64,000 bases of DNA from Sipunculus nudus (GCA_026874595.1 CM049322.1:39736840-39800839), one strand, 5' to 3'. Counted from the first letter of the stretch, positions 44,824 through 56,511 are shown. Notes: a model not told the origin generated them from the letters alone. Made by a program: numbers and translations.

Positions 44824-44940
44824 AGCTAAAACTAGAGCACTGTGACCTAATTTCTCAGATTAACTGGAAGCTGAAACTAGGTCACCATGACCTCATTTCT
44901 CAGATTAATTGGAAGCTGAAAATAGGCCACCTTGACCTCA
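44824..44940. repeat. 45-bp tandem repeat with IR3 palindrome
   Basis: About 2.6 units of GAAGCTGAAACTAGGTCACC, ATGACCTCATTTCTCAGATT, AATTG. The middle unit has a perfect AGGTCACCATGACCT (44879-44893). The outer units have decayed versions (CACTGTGACCT and GGCCACCTTGACCT). It is probably related to the core of the 'AGCTCAGCTGA' family. Confidence 0.85.
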
Positions 44941-45016
44941 ATTGTTTGAGTAGTTCAAACACCTGATATATACCAATTAAAAAATGTGCCAAATAAAATT
45001 AAAGTTTGCCATCTAA

Positions 45017-45129
45017 GCAAGCTTAGCAAATGTTTGTCACATCTCAGTTTCTCTTAAGTATCTGTTTAATTAAAAAACTGCCAGGAATCAATTATATCTC
45101 AGGGGGCTTTACACAAGATCCCAGCAGTG
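45017..45129. repeat. Diverged duplicate of 44229-44341
   Basis: Two blocks match island 16 in the same order and spacing. GCAAGCTTAGCAAATG with GTCACA starts at 45017 against 44229 (offset 788). TATCTCAGGGGGCT with CACAAGATCCCAGCAG starts at 45095 against 44306 (offset 789). The sequence between the two blocks has diverged. Confidence 0.8.
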
Positions 45130-47365
45130 ACTAACAGAAGAAAACTTTCAGTGTTACAAATGTGAAAAGAATTTATTTTCTTGAACTTTATCTTAAGCCT
45201 AGAATTTTGTAAAGTGATTCAGGGTTTTGACAAAAACAAAATTTGTATCATATTTCTTCATGAAGAATCTACAATATTTTCATAACTTGTTATATCAGAA
45301 ATGTTTCTCTCTTGGTTAGGACAAAATTATTTGAACATTTGCCATGTTCCAACCCAGTTTGATTATACTGCAGTTAATAACCTGGTTTAGCCAAAGATAG
45401 CTTCCACAGAACTGAAAGCTAGAAATATATTCTTTTATAATGGGAAGTTATTTACTTGAGAAACCTCAGAATTGTAACCAAGTAAGGAATACTTTCTTTC
45501 TGAAGTTGTGATTATCTGGTTAATTTTGTAATAATAATGCAATGACCTATCTCTTGTAACTATCACTAAGAATATTATACAGCACAAATGTGTTAATTGT
45601 ATCAGGACCAAAAGAAAAATAAGAAACTAATCAAGATTTAACAATATCAGGTTATAATTGATCATAATTTAATGAAATTTTGCTAGGACCTTATTCTCAT
45701 ATATTTTGTATATGATATTAAACATAATGAGATAATAAGTTTAATTGGATTTCAAAGTAACAATAATGCACCTCAGTCAATTTCTTATAGGAATATTAAT
45801 TAAAGCTGAAAAAGAAAAATTGACTGACTGATGCAGTATATGAACTGTTCAGTTTAAATTTTGATAACTTTTCAACAGTTGAAATAGAAATATAAAAGAT
45901 CTTTTTTATGGTTAAAATCATATGACTGGTACAAAGTGTCCCTGGTTGTTTTAACAAAGGGCTCATGGGGAAAAATTTAGTGAGCTGTACTTAGAAGTAC
46001 CAAAGAACTGAGAAAGAAAAGATTGGTGTAATTAGATAAATTCAAATTGTTTATTAAATATATATGTATATTATATTAGTGGGTAAATTTTTATAGGTGG
46101 TTTTGAGGTAAAAAAAGAACTTTTGAATGACATTTTCAGATTTTGGAAGAAACACATCTTTTTTCACCAATGAAGATAAGGCAAATCCAGTGTTACTAGT
46201 ATGTCTACCTATCTGGTCAATGGTGAACTTTTTTCTAACATAGTTTCATAAATTTGGACTAAATGTATTCCCCTGCATCCATTTAATTTATATAAAGCAG
46301 TACCCAGATCCATCAATCCCGATTTCTGTATCTGCCTAGTCATCAGTTAAGCAATGTTCATCTGTTTGTCTTAACACCAAGTGACAAGATGTATTTGAAA
46401 TACACATTATTGGTTCAGGACTCAGTATGGGTGTCTGGAAACTTGAGAAAAAGGCCAGATACTTGGCAACAAAGGATTTAGCATTGAATTCAGCCTTACA
46501 TCTGACACACTTGTGTAGAAATGTGTATATTAGTCATAGCAAATCTCTTGTTTATGTTTCCTGACTTGTTTGTATCAAAATTTAAAATTATATGAGATTA
46601 AAAAAAATACTCTTTTTTTTCTGTCTGAAGTTGCAAATACATCTGGAAAAAATGAACAATTTATGACAAATAAATATGTGTACATGTTATGTTTCTGTAT
46701 TAAAGTAAAGTTAATTGCTGATATGTTGGCATTATGATACCTGTATACTAAATATGCTCAATATATATTTAACATACTAAATTGATTGGACTTTATATAA
46801 ATAAGCACACATACCATCAGGTTTTTCAGGTAGGTGTAAATATATAAAATTTTAAGTCAAATATATTTATCCTATTGATAAATGAATAGGCTGATTATAA
46901 TTGGGAAAAAATCAATTCTGGTAAAAGTACATCCTTTTAATGATATGACCTCACACCGCACCATCATGCACAATTACTCAATACATCAGTATCAGTCATC
47001 TATCAGTTGGTACTCTTTATTCATTGGAGAACTTGTTGATCCTGGATTTACTAACCATCTAAGAGAATGGTTCTGGAATCTCTTCTTGAAGCGATAATGG
47101 ACTCTGGGCATGTGGGGTACCATTAACCACATCAACAAGTTGATGAACATGAGTGATTTAGATGAATGTTCTTGATGTGTTGTGAATGTGATTATGATAT
47201 ATCACATACGGATTTGATCTCCAACCTTCAAATGTTTCCATCAACAGGACCTTTGCGGTACCTTAAGCAGGTTTCAAACAATACAGTTTCTCACGATTTT
47301 CTTAGATTTCTGCAATAACATCAAGAAAATACCTGAATGTGAGATCATCCACAGTAAGTTTTTTA
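45130..47365. other. AT-rich non-coding filler
   Basis: No recognisable repeat, island or frame except a 71-codon plus frame (46882-47097), which lacks any domain signature. Confidence 0.55.
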
Positions 47366-48130
47366 GCGAACCTGGGAGCTTATGGGATGGTGCGGCATCG
47401 TGCGTCGTCTGTCGTTCGTTGTCTGTACGTTAACCATAGCTATCTCAAAAACGTCAGAAGCTAGCATCACCAAATTTTTTGCAAATAATCAGTCATCTTT
47501 AAAACTCCATCGGATTTTGTTTATTTTTTTCTAACTGCATTTTCTTAGATTTTATAGGGAAAAAGCTAAAAAAACTTGAAAAATGTTCTTCTCCAAAACT
47601 GTCCAGCCAAATTGTCCAATATTTCACAGAAATGATCCCTGGAACAATATTTCTCAAGTTTGTTCAAATGGTTCCATTTCGGAGATTTTTGGCCGAGTTA
47701 CAGGAGGTTGAACATAGTCATCTGTCTAAAAAAGCACACTAAAATTAAAATCTCAGAAATGGCTAGAGCTATAATCACCAAATTTGATACCAATGTTTGT
47801 CACATATGTCATATCTGAACTTGAGGTATTGGTGGCGCCACCTACATTAATGTGTTTTTTACAAGCAAAAATGTAATTTTAAACTCTTCTAGCTTATACA
47901 CTGATTTATGATGAAACTGTGAAGCTGGTTGGTTTAAAAAACTTTACAAGAATTATTCTATGGTAGGGCTCTGCCAGTTATATAAGAATAGATTGGGTAA
48001 ATACAGCTACAAAAAAGCATTGTAGCCAATTGAAAAGGGCTTTTTGTGTTTGAAAACAGATTTGACAACATGCTGAGTTTCAGCAGCCAAGTCAAGAGGT
48101 CACTCAGTACAAAGGTGGGGTCCAAACATC
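47366..48130 (+). mobile_element. 'GAACCTGGGAGCTTATGGGA' family repeat
   Basis: It begins GCGAACCTGGGAGCTTATGG, GATGGTGCGGCATCGTGCG, TCGTCTGTCGTTCGTTGTC, a start shared by a widespread invertebrate repeat type. Two parallel segments with ATCTCAnAAAnGnCnnnAGCTAnnATCACCAAATTT words (47449 and 47752) indicate degenerate internal repeats. It also carries GGTGGCGCCACC (47831-47842). The 3' end is not sharply visible. Non-coding. Confidence 0.65.
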
Positions 48131-48160
48131 ACCATGGCAACTGACCTGGCTCTGGCGGGT

Positions 48161-48223
48161 GTCTAGACAATGTGTCTAGAAGTCTAGACACAGCGTCTAG
48201 ATGTCTAGACACAATGTCTAGAT
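48161..48223. repeat. 21-bp minisatellite of GTCTAGAC palindromes (3 units)
   Basis: Three exact 21-bp units start at 48161, 48182 and 48203. Each begins GTCTAGAC, a perfect palindrome, and ends with a second GTCTAGA word. GTCTAGAC is the optimal palindromic Smad3/Smad4 binding element in animals. The minisatellite sits between two mobile elements, 20 bp after CACCATGGCAAC (48131-48142), an X-box-like half. Function is not shown. Confidence 0.92.
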
Positions 48224-48294
48224 GCAGAATTCCCAGATTATTGGAACTATATCTTTCAACTGTTTGAAAAAAACTTGGTTTGCATTTAAAGCGA

Positions 48295-50470
48295 ATCGGG
48301 TTTATCATCAGGTCACATGTGAACTGCTGCGCCCTCATTTTTGGTTGACCTCTGACCTTTCTTCGCTGCCCAGCGTCAATTTGTGCTTCTGTTTCCACAC
48401 ATAAAGCCACATATCTCAGGAACCGTTTGACCTATCAGGCTAAAAATTTTGCACGAATGTAGCCCTTTGATAGCTTTATAACATACCCTAAAAATGGTGG
48501 CGCCACCTGCAACCATTTTTGCACAGCATCCATCTGTTCATCTGCCTTGGGATAAAATCACTCATATCTCAGCAGTGGTTTGACTTTTCCACCTGAAATT
48601 TTGCAGGTTAATACATCCTGGGCAGCTTTATCGATTTTATGACAGGTGAAGCCACCTACATTCACGTTTACTCTGCAGACATCCAAGCTCATATCTCAGG
48701 AACCGTTTGACTGATTGGGCCAAAATTGTGCATGTGTATAGATCTCACATAGCTCTTCATCATAGGCAAAACTGGTGGCGCCACCTGCAACCACTTATGC
48801 ACAGTGTCCATCTACTTATCTGCCTTTGGATAAAATCACTCATATCTCAGCAGTGGTTTGACCTTCCACCTGAAATTTTGCTTTTTTTTTTACATCCTGG
48901 ACAGCTCTCTTGATTTTATGACAGGTGGCTCCAACTACATTCAGGTTTACTCTGCAGACATCCAAGCTCATATGTCAGGAACCATTTGACTGATTGGGCC
49001 AAAATTTTGCTTGTGTAAAGATCTCACATAGCTCTTCATCATAGGCAAAACTGATGGCGCCACCTGCAACAACTTATGCACAGTGGCCATCTGTTCATCT
49101 GCCTTGGGATAAACTCACTCATATCTCAGCAGTGGTTTGACTTATCTACCTGAAATTTTGCAGGTTTATACATCCTGGACAGCTTTCTTGATTTTATGAC
49201 GGGTTGCTCCACCTACATTCAACTTTACTCTGCAGACATCCAAGCTCATATCTCAGGAACCGTTTGACTGATTGGGCCAAAATTTTGCTTGTGTATTGAG
49301 CTCACATAGCTCTTCATCATGAGCAAAACTGGTGGCACCACTTGCAACCACATATGCACAGTGTCCATCTGTTCATCTGCCTTGGGATAAAATCACTCGT
49401 GTCTCAGCAGTGGTTTGACTTTTCCACCTGAAATTTTGCAGGTTAATACATCCTGGACAGCTTTCTTGATTTTATGACAGGTTGCCCCACCTACATTCAA
49501 CTTTACTCTGCAGACATCCAAGCTCATATCTCAGGAACCGTTTGACTGATTGGGCCAAAATTTTGCTTGTGTATCGATCTCACATAGCTCTTCATCATAA
49601 GCAAAACTGGTGGCACCACCTGCAACCACTTATGTACAGCGTCCATCTGTTCATCTGCCTTTGGATAAAATCACTCGTATCTCAGCAGTGGTTTGACTTT
49701 TCCACCTGAAATTTTGCAGGTTTATACATCCTGGACAGCTTTCTTGATTTTATGACAGGTTGCCCCACCTACATTCAACTTTACTCTGCAGACATCCAAG
49801 CTCATATCTCAGGAACCGTTTGACTGATTGGGCCCAAATTTTGCTTGTGTATGGAGCTCACATAGCTCTTCATCATAAGCAAAACTGGTGGTACCACCTG
49901 CAACCACTTATGCACAGCGTCCATCTGTTCATCTGCCTTGGGATAAAATCACTCGTGTCTCAGCAGTGGTTTGACTTTTCCACCTGAAATTTTGCAGGTT
50001 TATACATCCTGGACAGCTTTCTTGATTTTATGACAGGTTGCCCCACCTACATTCAACTTTACTCTGCAGACATCCAAGCTCATATCTCAGGAACCGTTTG
50101 ACTGATTGGGCCAAACTTTATCGATCTCACATAGCTCTTCATCATAAGCTAAACTGGTGGCACCACCTGCAACCACTTATGCACAGCGTCCATCTGTTCA
50201 TCTGCCTGGGGATAAAATCACTCGTATCTCAGCAGTAGTTTGACTTATCTACCTGAAATTTTGCAGGTTTATACATTCTGGACAATTTTCTCGATTTTAT
50301 GACAGGTGGCACCACCTTTATTCACATTTACTCTGCAGACATCCATGCTAATATGCAACACACCTCACTCTTTCCCCTTGCCACTTAATCCATGCCTCAC
50401 TTCACTCGTCTGACTCTGATTTCTGTGGATACACTTAGTCGCTTGTCGACTACCCATATTCTAGTTTTTA
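48295..50470 (+). mobile_element. HINE-like element, copy 3, with expanded 278-bp core array
   Basis: It starts within the family's 5' part (ATCAGGTCACATGTGAACTG; the first ~120 bp are missing). It ends with AGTCGCTTGTCGACTACCCA then TATTCTAGT, the same 3' hairpin and CTAGT terminus as the copy at 37709. Between them the GATTTTATGACAGG landmark repeats at 48633, 48912, 49190, 49468, 49746, 50024 and 50293, giving periods of 279, 278, 278, 278, 278 and 269. The middle units are nearly identical, so amplification is recent. Similar 75-codon frames in successive units (49482, 49760 and 50038) are by-products. Confidence 0.85.
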
Positions 50471-50629
50471 AATGTCCTTGTCTGAATCTTGCAGGTCCGA
50501 AAAGTCCATTTTGCTGAAATCATAAAGACTAAGGTAGATATGAAGGACTTAAGAGGATCAATATCAAATCTTAAAAATACACCTCCATTCATACTCCCAA
50601 ACTTTGCACAGGTTTGCATTAGGCCTGTA

Positions 50630-51045
50630 GGCCTTGTTTGTTTAAATATTTTTTGGTGGAGGTAACCACCTTAATTTTTTAATGCTTGATTAACTAAGTA
50701 TTATGTACATCTGCAGAATTCCATTCCGGTTTCGGATTACGTGACAGGGGCTTACACACAATAATTCTGGCATCAACCAGGCTTGGTGTATCAACTCCTG
50801 CATGTCCTGGGTGCAATTCATTCCCATTGCTGGGTCATAAGACTGAGGAACCCCTGAAAGGTGCATTTGATTTATTGAAACACAACTGTTTGGCACAGTC
50901 TCCCCTTAAAGCCTGCAGAGCACTCACCCTGGGTAGGGCTGACCGTGAAAAATCTCACTGCTTCAGCTGAGATTCAAACTCACTATCTCCTGGCTTTGAA
51001 CCATGTCCTCTACCCCTGAGCCAAGGAAGCTGGCCATCCATAGTA
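50630..51045 (-). mobile_element. tRNA-derived SINE, full-length
   Basis: On the minus strand the head reads GGCTCAGGGGTAGAGGACATGG (A box) and then GAGTTTGAATCTCAGC (B box). The body includes CACCTTTCAGGGGTTCCTC, AATGGGAATGAATTGCACCC and GGAATGGAATTCTGCAG. It ends in an A-rich tail near 50632. A shortened relative lies at 56512-56700. The head has lost exact tRNA pairing, so it is a SINE rather than a tRNA gene. Confidence 0.75.
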
Positions 51046-51847
51046 AGTTTGTTTGCAGCAAATTGTAGGGGTGGAAATTGTTGCAAGTCTCACACAGTAG
51101 TCTCCTATGATTTTGGGACATTTCTTCAAAAACATAAAAAAATGTTGCATGTTAGAGCATCCATGGAAAATATCTGATTACAGCAAATTGCAGTGAAGGA
51201 AATCACTTGAAATTGTAGAAAATCATATTTTTACTTGTGTTAAATAATTATGGCATTTCATTGGAAATGGGCAGAATAGTCACAAATCGTAGCATATATT
51301 GAGTGGTGGCAGAAAAAATTAGATGTTCCTTGGTTTGCAAACAGTCATTTGGAATTATGTTACATGAGGTTTCATCCCAGATCCCCTTCGCTTATACTGC
51401 TGCTTTATATAGGAAAATTCTCTGGGTTTCACCATTAGAGTTGGGACAGAGCAAAGTCCGACCAATGTGAGCATGGTATCACATTGTGCATCCAGCTCCA
51501 AATTTTAAAAATGCAACTCCCTCTCTCATTGGTCTGATTCTTGGCCTTGTGCCAGAAATAGTGTAATCACACCAACAAGAATGAAACTCCTGAAACCTTA
51601 AAAGCTATATAATAACCTAACATTCTTATCAGATGGCTACTTTCATCATTGCTCAATGGTCACCACCACTAATAGGCCATGGACATATCCTTAAAAAAAA
51701 TGATATAGTCTTCTTTTTTTGCCCAGTTATGTATATATCTAAAAATGTGTTGAAACATAGGCCACAAAACAAGGATCAAAATATATCATGACATGTGTAA
51801 GAAAAGACTAAACCAATGTACTTACTAAGAATTTTTTTTTATACAAA
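51046..51847. other. Non-coding filler
   Basis: Loose recurrence of GCAAATTG (51058 and 51184) and nothing else recognisable. Confidence 0.5.
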
Positions 51848-51950
<103 letters not shown>

Positions 51951-52049
51951 CTCACTTTCAGTGAAGTACTTAGGGAACCCCTGGGGTTACATTATATCCT
52001 TCAGATGAACCATTATAGGTAGTCCAGGCTTTTTATATCTGTCACCACT

Positions 52050-52470
52050 AATGCATCTTATCACCCGGAGGAGTAATACATTACATCCGTGATCACCATG
52101 GCATGGGCAAGTTATTTCTATGAAACCAATCATGGAGTTTAAAAAAAAGTCTTATGAACAACAGGCAGATGAGCAAGATTCGGCTATACATTGCGAGATT
52201 AGTTCTTTCTTGGACAAGGCAGTAATTTCTTCATTTAGCGTGTTCCATGCAAAAAAAAACAGCAATTTGCAGGTATTTCTCACGTCTAATGTTTCCCAGA
52301 AAGAGAACAGGCACTCAATGGGTCTAAGTAACAGACAGCCACGGCCATATTACAAAACGTGATCTGGCTGCGTTAGGAAACAACAATGTAATGGAATTGT
52401 AGAACACGGCGGGGTTCGACAATACAACTGACAGTCAGACACTTCAGCAGTCATTTGTGTTCAGATTCCT
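52050..52470. promoter_or_regulatory. Candidate regulatory island 17
   Basis: A complex, GC-balanced stretch. An 80-codon plus frame (52120-52362) gives no recognisable protein. It includes TTACATCCGTGATCACC and GAACACGGCGGGGTTCG. Candidate only. Confidence 0.35.
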
Positions 52471-52555
52471 GGCTAAGTGGATAACCGATGGTCCTAGATA
52501 AATATACAAGAGCTGGTCCACTGGGAAATGCCAGTTCGAATCTGACATTAACAGG
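52471..52555 (+). pseudogene. tRNA-like relic (Leu/Ser-type) or SINE head
   Basis: The A box TGGCTAAGTGG lies at about 52473-52483. The T arm GCCAGTTCGAATCTGAC pairs at 4 of 5 stem positions around TTCGAAT. The A-to-B distance leaves room for a long variable arm. The acceptor stem does not pair, so it is not a functional tRNA. No SINE body was recognised downstream. Confidence 0.45.
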
Positions 52556-52576
52556 GGTAGGGTTTGGATGATAACC

Positions 52577-52600
52577 GATATCTGTGATTATCACGATATC
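52577..52600. other. GATATC-based dyad
   Basis: GATATCTGTGAT is followed by TATCACGATATC, a near-perfect inverted repeat. GTGATAATGGTATCA follows shortly after. It looks like a fragment of a foldback element. Confidence 0.6.
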
Positions 52601-52604
52601 TTAT

Positions 52605-53689
52605 AGCTGTGATAATGGTATCATTTACCTGAACCTTATAATAGTGATAGCATGATATGCATTTTTGTCCACGTCCTTGGCCCACAGACATCCCCTTTTT
52701 GGATAATTACTTATAGATAATAGCATCACCGGGGTTTTTTCTGTGTTAAGAAAAATATGAAATTTATTTTCAAGGATAACATTTATTTTAATGAATCCCA
52801 TGAAATTCTCGACAGAAGTTATCATTAAAATATAAAAAAATTTATTGGTATTGGTATGTTCAAAATGATGGTGTTCAACAAACTGACAAAATCTCTAAAA
52901 AAAGCTTGATGATTTGCTTGCTTATATAGGTAGACCCAGAAAAAACTTAAGAAAAAAAATTACATTTGTCATGTGATCTCAGTTATGTGCTTGAGTTCCA
53001 TTGCCAAATACTGATATTACAATATAACAACATACTGCTTGAATAAATTTTTAGTAATTGTTTGGCAAATGTCATTTCTAATCAAACTTTGAAACTGATC
53101 TCCATAAAATCTGTAATGAAATTGGTAGATATATAAAAAAACATGCTTTCTTTGGATAAAACATTAAATAACTATCTATGACAGGAACTGAAATAGAAGA
53201 AAAGTTCCCTTAGTTTATAAATAAGGAGAGTAAGGAGAAAGATGTTAAAATATGAGTTTCAAAATCTTATAATGAAATAATATAACATATAATGAATACA
53301 ATCATTATCAGGAAAAGGTATGGCTCTTTCTTTTAAGGTAAGACTTACAAATTGTATAAAAATATATATTTTATTTATGGTTAAATATACATTTATCCTA
53401 AATTCAGAAGCTTGCTTTCAAGGTAAGAGTTAAAAATTGTATAAAAATATATAATGCTTGTTTTATGTATGGCTGAAATGATGTAGTTATCATGAATTTA
53501 ATGATTTTGAGATTGATGTTTGAAAAGCTCTCTCAGTATAAGAAACACCTGAGAGCCTACTTGGAAGACGCACTAAAAACCTTAAAGCTGTTTTATTTTA
53601 TATAAAGACTGATATATGAAACAGTTCTTTAAATATAATAAATACAATTATATTGAGCAAAGTAAGGGATATACACTTCTGTTACGCCA
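52605..53689. other. AT-rich non-coding filler
   Basis: A small duplication of TTAnAAATTGTATAAAAATATAT (near 53347 and 53431). Nothing else seen. Confidence 0.55.
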
Positions 53690-54060
53690 GTCCATGACTA
53701 GTCGGCGATTTTGACACATCTATGATGGCAGACCAAAGGTAGCTAGCATGCTGAACATGTCTGACAAAATGTCAGCCGCGCTCAGAGCACCGGCTGTTAT
53801 ATACCAGAGAAGCATAAAAAGAGAAGAGAATTGGCCTGAGGGTAACTTGGTTGACATTATTTGTGGAGAATCTCTTTGGGTATGTAATGCTTACTGGGCT
53901 GAGACGACGTTTTCGAGGCAGCAGCACAGTCCACAGCCGATCCCTCCGGGGGTCCGGCAGCCACACGTGGCCTGATTAGCAGAGCAAACCTTTCATCAGC
54001 AGACTGACAGAGGTTGTTTCGTGGCCACCAATCACACAGACAAAAGCTGCTGGCTGCAGG
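53690..54060. promoter_or_regulatory. Candidate regulatory island 18
   Basis: One of the most GC-rich non-repeat stretches. Three frames overlap on both strands (53748-53975 plus, 53772-53966 minus, 53857-54207 minus, 116 codons), which is what a GC-rich non-coding element produces. No domain is recognised. Words include GTGGCCTGATTAGCAGAGC and GTTTCGTGGCCACCAATCAC. Confidence 0.4.
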
Positions 54061-54399
54061 CCAAAGTAACCACTTCCCTATGGTGGCTTTCTTTTTTTCC
54101 TTTAATGTCTCAATTTTTTTTGTCTTTTGATGATCAGTGTCATGGCCAAAGTTTTGATGTGGATCAACTTTAACATATGTCCTCAGCAGTTGTTTGACCT
54201 TTTCCACAGTGACTAGTAGATAATGAATTTGTTAATTGGATTATTATACCCTAAAACTAAATTAATGTTCACATAGATATGGTCATAAATATACATTTAG
54301 AAACAGGTATGGGTATAAGAAATATCTGTTTAATAAGTTCAGATTGCCAAGTCCAGATAATTTGGATTCATGAATCAAACTAATTTGGATTAACATGCC

Positions 54400-54955
54400 A
54401 AGGCTATAGTCTTTTTGCACTGATCTAAGTAGTCACTATACTCTAATTTAAATATTTTTTCTGTATGCTCTAATCCAGGTAGTCCCTATACTCTGATCCA
54501 GGTATCTACTCTGTATGCTCAAATCCAGATAGTCCCTATGCTCTGACCCAAATGCCTACTCTGAATGCTCTGGCTAATCCAGGTAGTCTCTATGCTCTGA
54601 CCCAAATGCCTACTCTGAATGCTCTGGCTAATCCAGATAGTCCCTATGATATGACCCAGCTGCCTACACTGTATGCTCCAATCCAGGTAGTCCCTATGCT
54701 CTAATCCAGTTACCCACTCTGTATGCTTTAAATCATTGTAGTCCCTATGCTCTGACAAAGGTACCTATGCTCTGATCCAGAGAGTTTGTATGCTCTGATC
54801 CAGAAAGTCTGTGTCCTTCAATCCATATTCCATAATCTAGGAGCCAGAGAGTATGTGTTCTGATCTACAAAGTCTGTATGCTCTAATCCAGAAAAACTGG
54901 GTGCTCTAATCCAAATAATCACTGTGCTCTGATCTGTAGTGAGACCCATTATTTG
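54400..54955. repeat. 22-bp minisatellite (TATGCTCTGATCCAGGTAGTCC)
   Basis: About 20 diverged units of 18-24 bp built on TGCTCTGATCCAG and GTAGTCCCTA. A local higher-order duplication of 54 bp starts at 54541 and 54595 (CTCTGACCCAAATGCCTACT). The 79-codon minus frame is a by-product. Confidence 0.88.
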
Positions 54956-55240
54956 CTTAAAGAGAGGGTTTGATTTAAGTATTTTAGTAATTTGATTCAC
55001 AGAACAAATAAAAATGATCCTCTGGGCATTTCTGTTCTCCCAGTGTACAGCACCCCCTGGTGGTGAGTAAGAGAACCAATCTCAGCCCATGGGTCAACAG
55101 GGAATGGTCCCAAATAGCTCAGTAATAAATTAACCTTGGTGCAACAGAAAAGAGACCAGGAAACATTAATTTTTTCGTGTAAATCTTTAAATAAATAAAT
55201 CTCCTAATCAGATTTAACAGTTTTACCAGCTCAAAAGATG

Positions 55241-55504
55241 TATATGTCAAGGGAAGAATGAGAATCTGGGAAGATCAAGAATAAGAATAAGAAACTGGGA
55301 AAAACCAAAATCCCCAATCATCCAAGGAAAAATGAGAATCAGGTGATAGTATGAGATAATTCTCATTCTTCCTGGGCAAAATCAGAATTCTTATTCTTAC
55401 TGGGAACCTGAGAATTCTCTTCTTTCCCGAGAAGAATGGGAATTTCCATTCTTTCCAGGAAGATTCCTGATCTTACCAGATTTTCATTCTTCCCTCGACA
55501 TATA
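55241..55504. mobile_element. Foldback element with ~41-bp inverted ends
   Basis: The left end TATATGTCAAGGGAAGAATG, AGAATCTGGGAAGATCAAG is the reverse complement of the right end (up to GACATATA at 55504), with about four mismatches in 41. Inner words GAGAATC, GAATTCTC and GGGAATTTCC continue the dyad, so the whole 264 bp may fold into one long hairpin. Confidence 0.8.
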
Positions 55505-55940
55505 CTGTGGTTGCCTTTTTGTTTGCGAGGGTTTTAATTTCGCGATATTAGCGAATGGGAAATAATCGCGAAAATTAAACCCTTGGGAATAGTTGGCCAA
55601 TTGAGTATGCCCTTCTTATTTAATGTAGCCAATACTTGTATGGGAGTAGATTAGAACAGTGAGAAATTTTATAATAAGTTACATCTATGCAGGTATAGGG
55701 AAAACGTTCCCTTAAATTTGAACTCAACTACCTAAAGTTGCTGTGTGTACGGGCCCATCGTTATATGAAAAGAATATCACGAACTCATGACTTATTCTCA
55801 TTTTATAATACACACAGGAATGGCTTTACCAAAGATTTTGTTATGGGTTCTGGTTAGAACGCGAAAATGAAACCCTCGCGAAACATTAAAAATGGAGAAA
55901 TCGCGAAATTTCAGCCTTGCGAATATAAAGCCAACCACAG
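55505..55940. mobile_element. MITE with TA target site, nested at the foldback edge
   Basis: The ends CTGTGGTTG and CAACCACAG are flanked by TA on both sides (55503-55504 and 55941-55942), as in Tc1/mariner-type insertions. The subterminal parts are inverted too: GCGAGGGTTTTAATTTCGCG at left against CGCGAAA, CCCTCGCGAAAC and GAAATCGCGAAATTTC at right. The interior lacks a frame. It inserted into the last TA of the neighbouring foldback element, so it is the younger of the two. Confidence 0.85.
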
Positions 55941-56184
55941 TACCTAACAAAAAATTTATTAAATGATATGATTAAATGGCACTTTATGTTTAATGGCAAT
56001 GAGTTTTCTCTGCATAATGGTATGGATTCCTTATATAAATAACTCAGTATTTTAATTTGTCCGGCATCTCATTTTTTTAAACATAACATTATTATGTTAT
56101 TATGCCTAATCAAAAAAAAAATGTTGGGTAGCTTTATTTCATATGGTGTTGCCATCTACAATGATTTATTTATGTCCTCCATCA

Positions 56185-56330
56185 GTGCAGGTCAAAGGTC
56201 AAGGTCAATGAGTCCATCCATTTACAAATTAGTTTACAGATGATAACTCCAGTTTTGGTTGAAAGGTTGGCTTCAAACTTGATCACAGGACCCACAATTT
56301 GAAAAAGCTCATAAACATGTCCTTATATAC
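56185..56330 (+). mobile_element. Fragment of 'AGCTCAGCTGA' family core
   Basis: CAGGTCAAAGGTCAAGGTCA, TCCATTTACAAATTAGTTTA and GATGATAACTCC match the core of copy 2 near 19195-19280. It carries three direct AGGTCA half-sites (56189-56194, 56196-56201, 56202-56207). Confidence 0.7.
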
Positions 56331-56511
56331 AGAACTGACAGTGTGAAAAAATAGGCATAATGTTGTTCCTGATGATGTCACTTTAATCCATGCCCCTGGG
56401 CCTCAAACAACCATGAACATATTACACAGGTTTGATCCTCTATGTAACGTTAACATTAATCAAATGTTTTATTCATAAATAATAAATAAAAGACACAAAA
56501 ATATATAGATA

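Noticed and set aside
49482-50238. Three similar ~70-codon frames that look like a tandem gene family
   Set aside because: They are the same phase of successive 278-bp repeat units. The similarity reflects the DNA repeat and the third unit has an indel.
52471-52555. Functional tRNA-Leu or tRNA-Ser
   Set aside because: The T arm nearly pairs, but the acceptor stem does not and the anticodon arm is unclear.
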